In this document: positions 60,031 to 64,000 of the stretch, piece by piece
Layout of the letters: every line of letters starts with the position of its first letter
How positions within the stretch are numbered: position 1 is the stretch's first letter
Source of the DNA: Gnetum montanum
Taxonomy: Eukaryota > Streptophyta > Gnetopsida > Gnetales > Gnetaceae
Reading direction: 5' to 3'
Length of the DNA stretch: 64,000 nucleotides
Assembly: GCA_015680685.1 (NCBI GenBank)
Contig: MNCI01003851.1
Span: forward strand, 92,403-156,402
Notes under the pieces: generated by a model
What the model was told of the DNA's origin: nothing
The model's input: the letters and a program-made list of their open reading frames with translations, nothing else
The model's database searches: none
Program-made: the position numbers and the translations under genes

Positions 60031-61250
60031 CTTGAATTGGGGCCACCGATACCCACTCCCTTAAACGTTGTACCTATGGTTCTAACAACTGACGAGCCAA
60101 GCATGAGTCATGAAAGAAAAAAATCAAGAATCCCAGATACGTCAAACCCAACCGCCACATTAGACCACATGAAAACCATTTCACAAGAGATACAACTGCT
60201 GGGTCCAATGGATCAAGTCTCAACCAGCAAGACTATACCGAATAGCAAAGACTTGGCTAGTGCCTTAACTCAGGTCACACAAGCGCTTAAACAAAAAAAC
60301 ACAACTTTAAGCTTGTATGATCTAATGATGACTTCTCAAGTTCATCGTGAAGCCTTAGTATGCATGCTAACATCGATCCCAGTCAGTGAAGACTTGCCTG
60401 CAAATGAACCTTCCATTCATGCGGTAATGTCTCCATATCAAGGATCAAGAGCCACATCACTAAGCTTCAATGTGGATAACATTAAAATAGATGAAAAAAC
60501 AAGAAAAGTCACCACGGCACCCATGTTCATAACTATACAAGTAAATCAATTTAAGATACATAGAGTGCACGTAGATGACGGAGCAGCCACGAACGTAGTA
60601 CCATACCCCATCATCAAATAGTTAGGGCTAATTGAACAAATCAAACCAACTTCCATGACATTCCTGAAATCGTTCAGTGGATCACGCGTAGTTGTCAAAG
60701 GAACATTAACTCTAGACTTCATAGCAGGGGACCGATTCCCCACGTCAGCTGAATTTGTGGTCGTTGACGAGATGCTTGGATTTAACTTGATATTGGGACG
60801 ACCATGGTTAGCCTAATTAAAAGTGGTATCTTCACCCATCCACCAAGAGATTCACTTACCCTATGAAGGTGGTGAAATCATTATACATAGTGATGCGGCT
60901 TTTTTCTCACCTTTGCACATGTAGGCACAAACCAAGGCTCAGACGTCGAATTTGATGAACCTAAACAGGATAACACTACTCTCAAGCTTAAACAAGACGC
61001 CACACCTATTGAAAACCAAAGTGATAACCAATCCCCAAACCATGATCCCTCGGAAGATATAGAAACATTACAAAACTTGGAAGCATCAGGACATGTTGAC
61101 ATAGGAGTTATTCCCCTAGACATCTCATGGTCTGAATTGCCATTTAACATAATTAGCGAAGGAGACACTGAATATACGATTACACTGACATGCCTAATAC
61201 ACCATGTCAATCTGCGAAAAGTAAAGAAGCTACTCAATCGTCAAACTTGA
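60031..61250 (+). pseudogene. Aspartic protease region of the Tat-like element and trailing frame
   Basis: Same frame as gag up to a stop at 60916-60918. The protease-like site is VDDGAATNVVP near 60574; the usual D-S/T-G has become D-D-G. FNLILGRPWL near 60780 matches the conserved ILGRPWL segment after retroelement proteases. A different frame is open from about 60921 to 61250 (VGTNQGSDVEFDEP... to ...LLNRQT), suggesting either one frameshift or a natural break before the lost pol. Confidence 0.75.
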
Positions 61251-61254
61251 ACAC

Positions 61255-61530
61255 TCATCTGAAATGACATTAAACTACCACTCGTCCGAAATGACGTTAA
61301 ACTATCACATGTTCGCAATGACATAAAACTAGCCACGGTCAGAAATGGCCAGTCCATTGGAAAATTACCTGAAACAGGTCAAATCCCTTTTATTTCCTTG
61401 GGGCCCAAAATGGCCTAAAACTAGAGCATAGACCTGATAGTCCGTTATGACTTTAAATTGCCGCGCATGGCCCGAAATGGCCTTAAACTAGTGCATGGGG
61501 CCCGAAATGGCCTAAAACTAGAACATGTTG
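61255..61530 (+). repeat. Irregular ~27-40 bp repeats with a GAAATGRCNTTAAACTA core
   Basis: Units such as CGAAATGACGTTAAACTATC and CCGAAATGGCCTTAAACTAG recur about eight times. The same core occurs singly at 62092-62113 and in the array at 63793-63942. Confidence 0.75.
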
Positions 61531-62329
61531 CATTTCAAATTTAGTTTGCTTTTGGTGTGCAAATTATAATTTCGTTCATTTTTCCTTTAGAGTCTTATTC
61601 TTGCTAGCACAATTACGCTTATTTCCAAAGACTCAAATAAGAAAACAACAAAAAAAAAAATCTTTTATTTTCACACCTTTGTTTACAATTGTCGTTAAAG
61701 CTGGAACAAAACTTAAAACTTAAACAAAAAAAAGGAGATATAAGAAAAACAACAAAAAAATGTATAAATGTATAAGTTTATAATATTAAATCTTAACAAT
61801 GTTTATACATATGCTTTACACAGTTCACAAAATTACAATCCAAAATAATCAAACTAAGCTAACAACAATAACAAGTTAAATTAAACATCAGTGCTAGGAG
61901 AGGCTTGGTCCCCAAACTCATTCGCATCATCGGGTCCCGCTCCACTGGGGCCACCATCATCATCATCATGTCCCTTAACAAAAAAACAGAAAGTACAAAA
62001 ACAAAATAAAAATTATTAGTAAAAAAGACAAAAAAGAGCATTATTAGAAAAACAACAAAAATATTATAAAATCCAAAACACATAAAACATATGGCCCGGT
62101 AAGGCCTTAAACTACCATTTGTCTTGGAGTTAAGACAAATAAGCTAACACCAATACCACCTAAAGTAAGTAGAGCATATCACACCTGTGTATAAACATAC
62201 AAATCAACTCGTATTACAAGCATACACCCTAAAGCCCCAGTGGACGTGTCATGTAGATCAACCATGATCAATAGTTAACATTAACATCCAGTTGACATAA
62301 CGTTTAACTTCACATATTTAATACTTAGA

Positions 62330-62565
62330 AAATTTTTAGGTGTGTGCTTCATGCTCCATACTTAGAAGATTTTTTGGGTGTATCCATACTTAGAAAATTT
62401 TTAGGTGTATGCTGCATGCTCCATACTTAGAAAATTTTTTGGGTGTACACTGCATGCTCCATACTTAAAAAATTTTTAGGTGTGCGCTGCATGCTCCATA
62501 CTTAGAAAAGTTTTTGGGTGTACACTGCATGCTCCATACTTAGAAGATTTTTTAGGTGTATGGCA
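62330..62565 (+). repeat. ~37-38 bp tandem repeat
   Basis: About six units starting CATACTTAGAAAATTTTTAG and ending GCATGCTC. Confidence 0.85.
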
Positions 62566-63792
62566 CCCATGAAGCCTGTACGCTGTGCATCCAAATCCTA
62601 CACACTGGCCATACAATGTCAATACGTGGCCCATCACCAAACACAAGAAAAAAATCTGCACATCATAGAAAATTATACACTAGTAATAGAGGTACACACT
62701 GAAGGCAGATTCAACCCAAAATCTATCCTAAACAGACCCCTGTTTCTAATGAACGCTGTAAATGCCCAGAATGCACATGCTGCATATGCACATGCGGTCC
62801 AAAGACATACACGCTGCCAAGCACACTGTCCTAGACACATGCTACACACGCACACGTTGCACGTGGACGTTCACAATATATACATCAGTAACTAAGAGTA
62901 ACCGCAAACATCTCGTCACTTTCTGCTACGAACATTAGAGTTGCCTCCTTTTTTTCCTTTGTTTTCGTGCTTGCCCTTGCCCATCCTTCTCCAGATGCTG
63001 GACGCTATGGATCAGATCCAGACGCAGATCTGACTTCGTACGCTTCAAATCTGGTGTAGAATGCCGTGGACCTCACAGATCTGAACACCGTAGTTACAGG
63101 TCTGACTCTGCATGCTGGAAATCTGAACAACCGCGTATAGATCCGAGTATGGCTTAGTTTGGTTGGCGTTGGCCCTGCTTGGTTGACGCTGGCCCTGCCG
63201 GGTTCACGCTACTGCAAACAATCTCCTTCCTTGGTTCACGTTGCTACTATTGGGTTCACGCTGCTGAAAATAATTCTTTTTCGTTCACAACGCAAATTTT
63301 TCTCTGTTGTACGCTGCAAATTTTTCTAAATTTTTTTTTTTATGTTCACGCTGCAAATTTTTTTTATGTTCACGCTGCACTGTTTCTAATAATAATAATA
63401 AAATTAATAGATTGCCCCTTTACCCAAGCCAAAACAAAAACAATAAAAAAAAATAATAATACTAAAAGGAAATTTAAATAAAATAAAGTATTCAAGAGCT
63501 AATGCCCACATTGGCCTTATTTTTTGGGGACACTGGCCCCTTTTAAAATATAAAATAAAAATATATGTACACACCATTACCAATGGTTTATGCTGGCCCC
63601 TATTGACACCCGAACTTAAAAAAATATATAAAAATATAATGAAATAATACACATGATTCAGCTCACCCTCCTCGCGTTTACCCCTATGGTTTACACTTAG
63701 AGTAAAAAAGTATATTAACACATGCCCCAACCACGTTTCTAAAGTTAAACATAAATATGGATTGAAAATAAAACAAAAAATTATCAAAAAAT

Positions 63793-63942
63793 CATGATGA
63801 CCCGGTATGGCCTTAAATTGCCATGATGGCCCGGTATGGCCTTAAATTGCCATGACTAGTCTGTTATGGCCTTAAACTACCATGACTAGTCCGTTATAGC
63901 CTTAAACTGCCATGATTAGTTTGTTATGACTATAAACTACCA
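63793..63942 (+). repeat. ~30-bp tandem repeat near window end
   Basis: Five units of 29-30 bp such as CATGACTAGTCCGTTATAGC followed by CTTAAACTGC. They carry the same TTAAACT core as 61255-61530. Confidence 0.85.
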
Positions 63943-64000
63943 TTGCATGCTTTAGTCATTTTTAAACGTATAAATTACCAAAAATATATATATATAGCAA

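Larger units (their letters stand above)
54548..63999 (+). mobile_element. Tat/Ogre-like Ty3 element with gag-protease but no visible pol (3' end outside window)
   Basis: Order: 5' LTR (54548 to about 56139), candidate primer site, a 900-bp leader full of tandem repeats, gag and protease in one frame (57058-60919), a short further frame to 61250, then about 2.7 kb of repeat-rich non-coding sequence. The gag and protease style and the minisatellite-rich untranslated parts suggest the Tat/Ogre lineage (inference). No reverse transcriptase, RNase H or integrase motif is found before the window ends, so it may be a gag-pro-only non-autonomous member, or pol may have been lost. The sequence is visibly more GC rich and less AT-biased than the rest of the window. 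Confidence 0.75.
61251..63999 (+). other. Repeat-rich 3' region of the Tat-like element
   Basis: No protein-coding sequence recognised. It holds three tandem arrays (61255-61530, 62330-62565, 63793-63942), a GA(T/A)C/GTACGCTG-rich stretch near 62560-63390 resembling the LTR/leader composition, and AT-rich runs. Whether the 3' LTR starts inside the window could not be settled. Confidence 0.6.

Overview
The window looks like nuclear DNA of a seed plant with a large, repeat-filled genome. A gymnosperm is my best guess, but the species is not identified. The signs are many old, nested, substitution-riddled LTR retrotransposons, LINE fragments of the plant RTE type, AT-rich spacers, and one intron-containing plant receptor kinase gene. 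Only two convincing host genes are present, both on the minus strand: a 15-exon malectin-like/LRR receptor kinase (43425-48254) and a small putative secreted protein (52029-52337). Four isolated ambiguous bases (n) occur; one, at 45431, sits inside a 43-bp duplication.

Layout. 1-8074: Ty3/gypsy element 1 (+), a broken gag-pol polyprotein, a long 3' non-coding part and a truncated 3' LTR, which meets a second LTR fragment of the same family head-on at 8074/8075. 8.8-11.2 kb: gag and LTR of a second Ty3 family (-). 11837-12640: solo LTR with a perfect CATAG target duplication. 12.6-16.1 kb: mostly unassigned AT-rich sequence with a LINE reverse-transcriptase scrap. 16.1-28.7 kb: a Ty1/copia element (A) whose 5' LTR was split by complete Ty3 element 2 (-, 17119-27224). 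29851-36233: a Ty3 solo LTR split by a 5.5-kb non-autonomous LTR element (30071-35591, TSD AAATA). That element carries an intronless, decayed copy of a CCR4-type deadenylase gene, the most unusual content of the window. 36469-43035: copia element B with about 1.48-kb LTRs and a LINE 3' end inserted in its integrase.

43.4-48.3 kb is the receptor kinase. 48.3-51.9 kb is spacer with tRNA-like repeats and a LINE fragment. 52.0-52.6 kb is the small secreted-protein gene, whose TATA-containing promoter segment is tandemly duplicated. 53.8-54.5 kb is a second copy of the LTR family seen at 10.4 kb. 54548 to the window end is a Tat/Ogre-like Ty3 element (+) with a gag-protease frame, no recognisable reverse transcriptase or integrase, and at least five kinds of tandem array (193, 21, 43, about 37 and about 30 bp).

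The two host genes have no evident functional link. The retroelements show a relative order of events from nesting: copia A before Ty3 element 2; Ty3 solo LTR before the CCR4-carrying element; LTR-B copy 2 before the Tat-like element. Decay is mainly by C-to-T/G-to-A substitution, seen in primer-binding sites and in-frame stops, as expected for methylated plant repeats. Identities mentioned are by eye, not computed.
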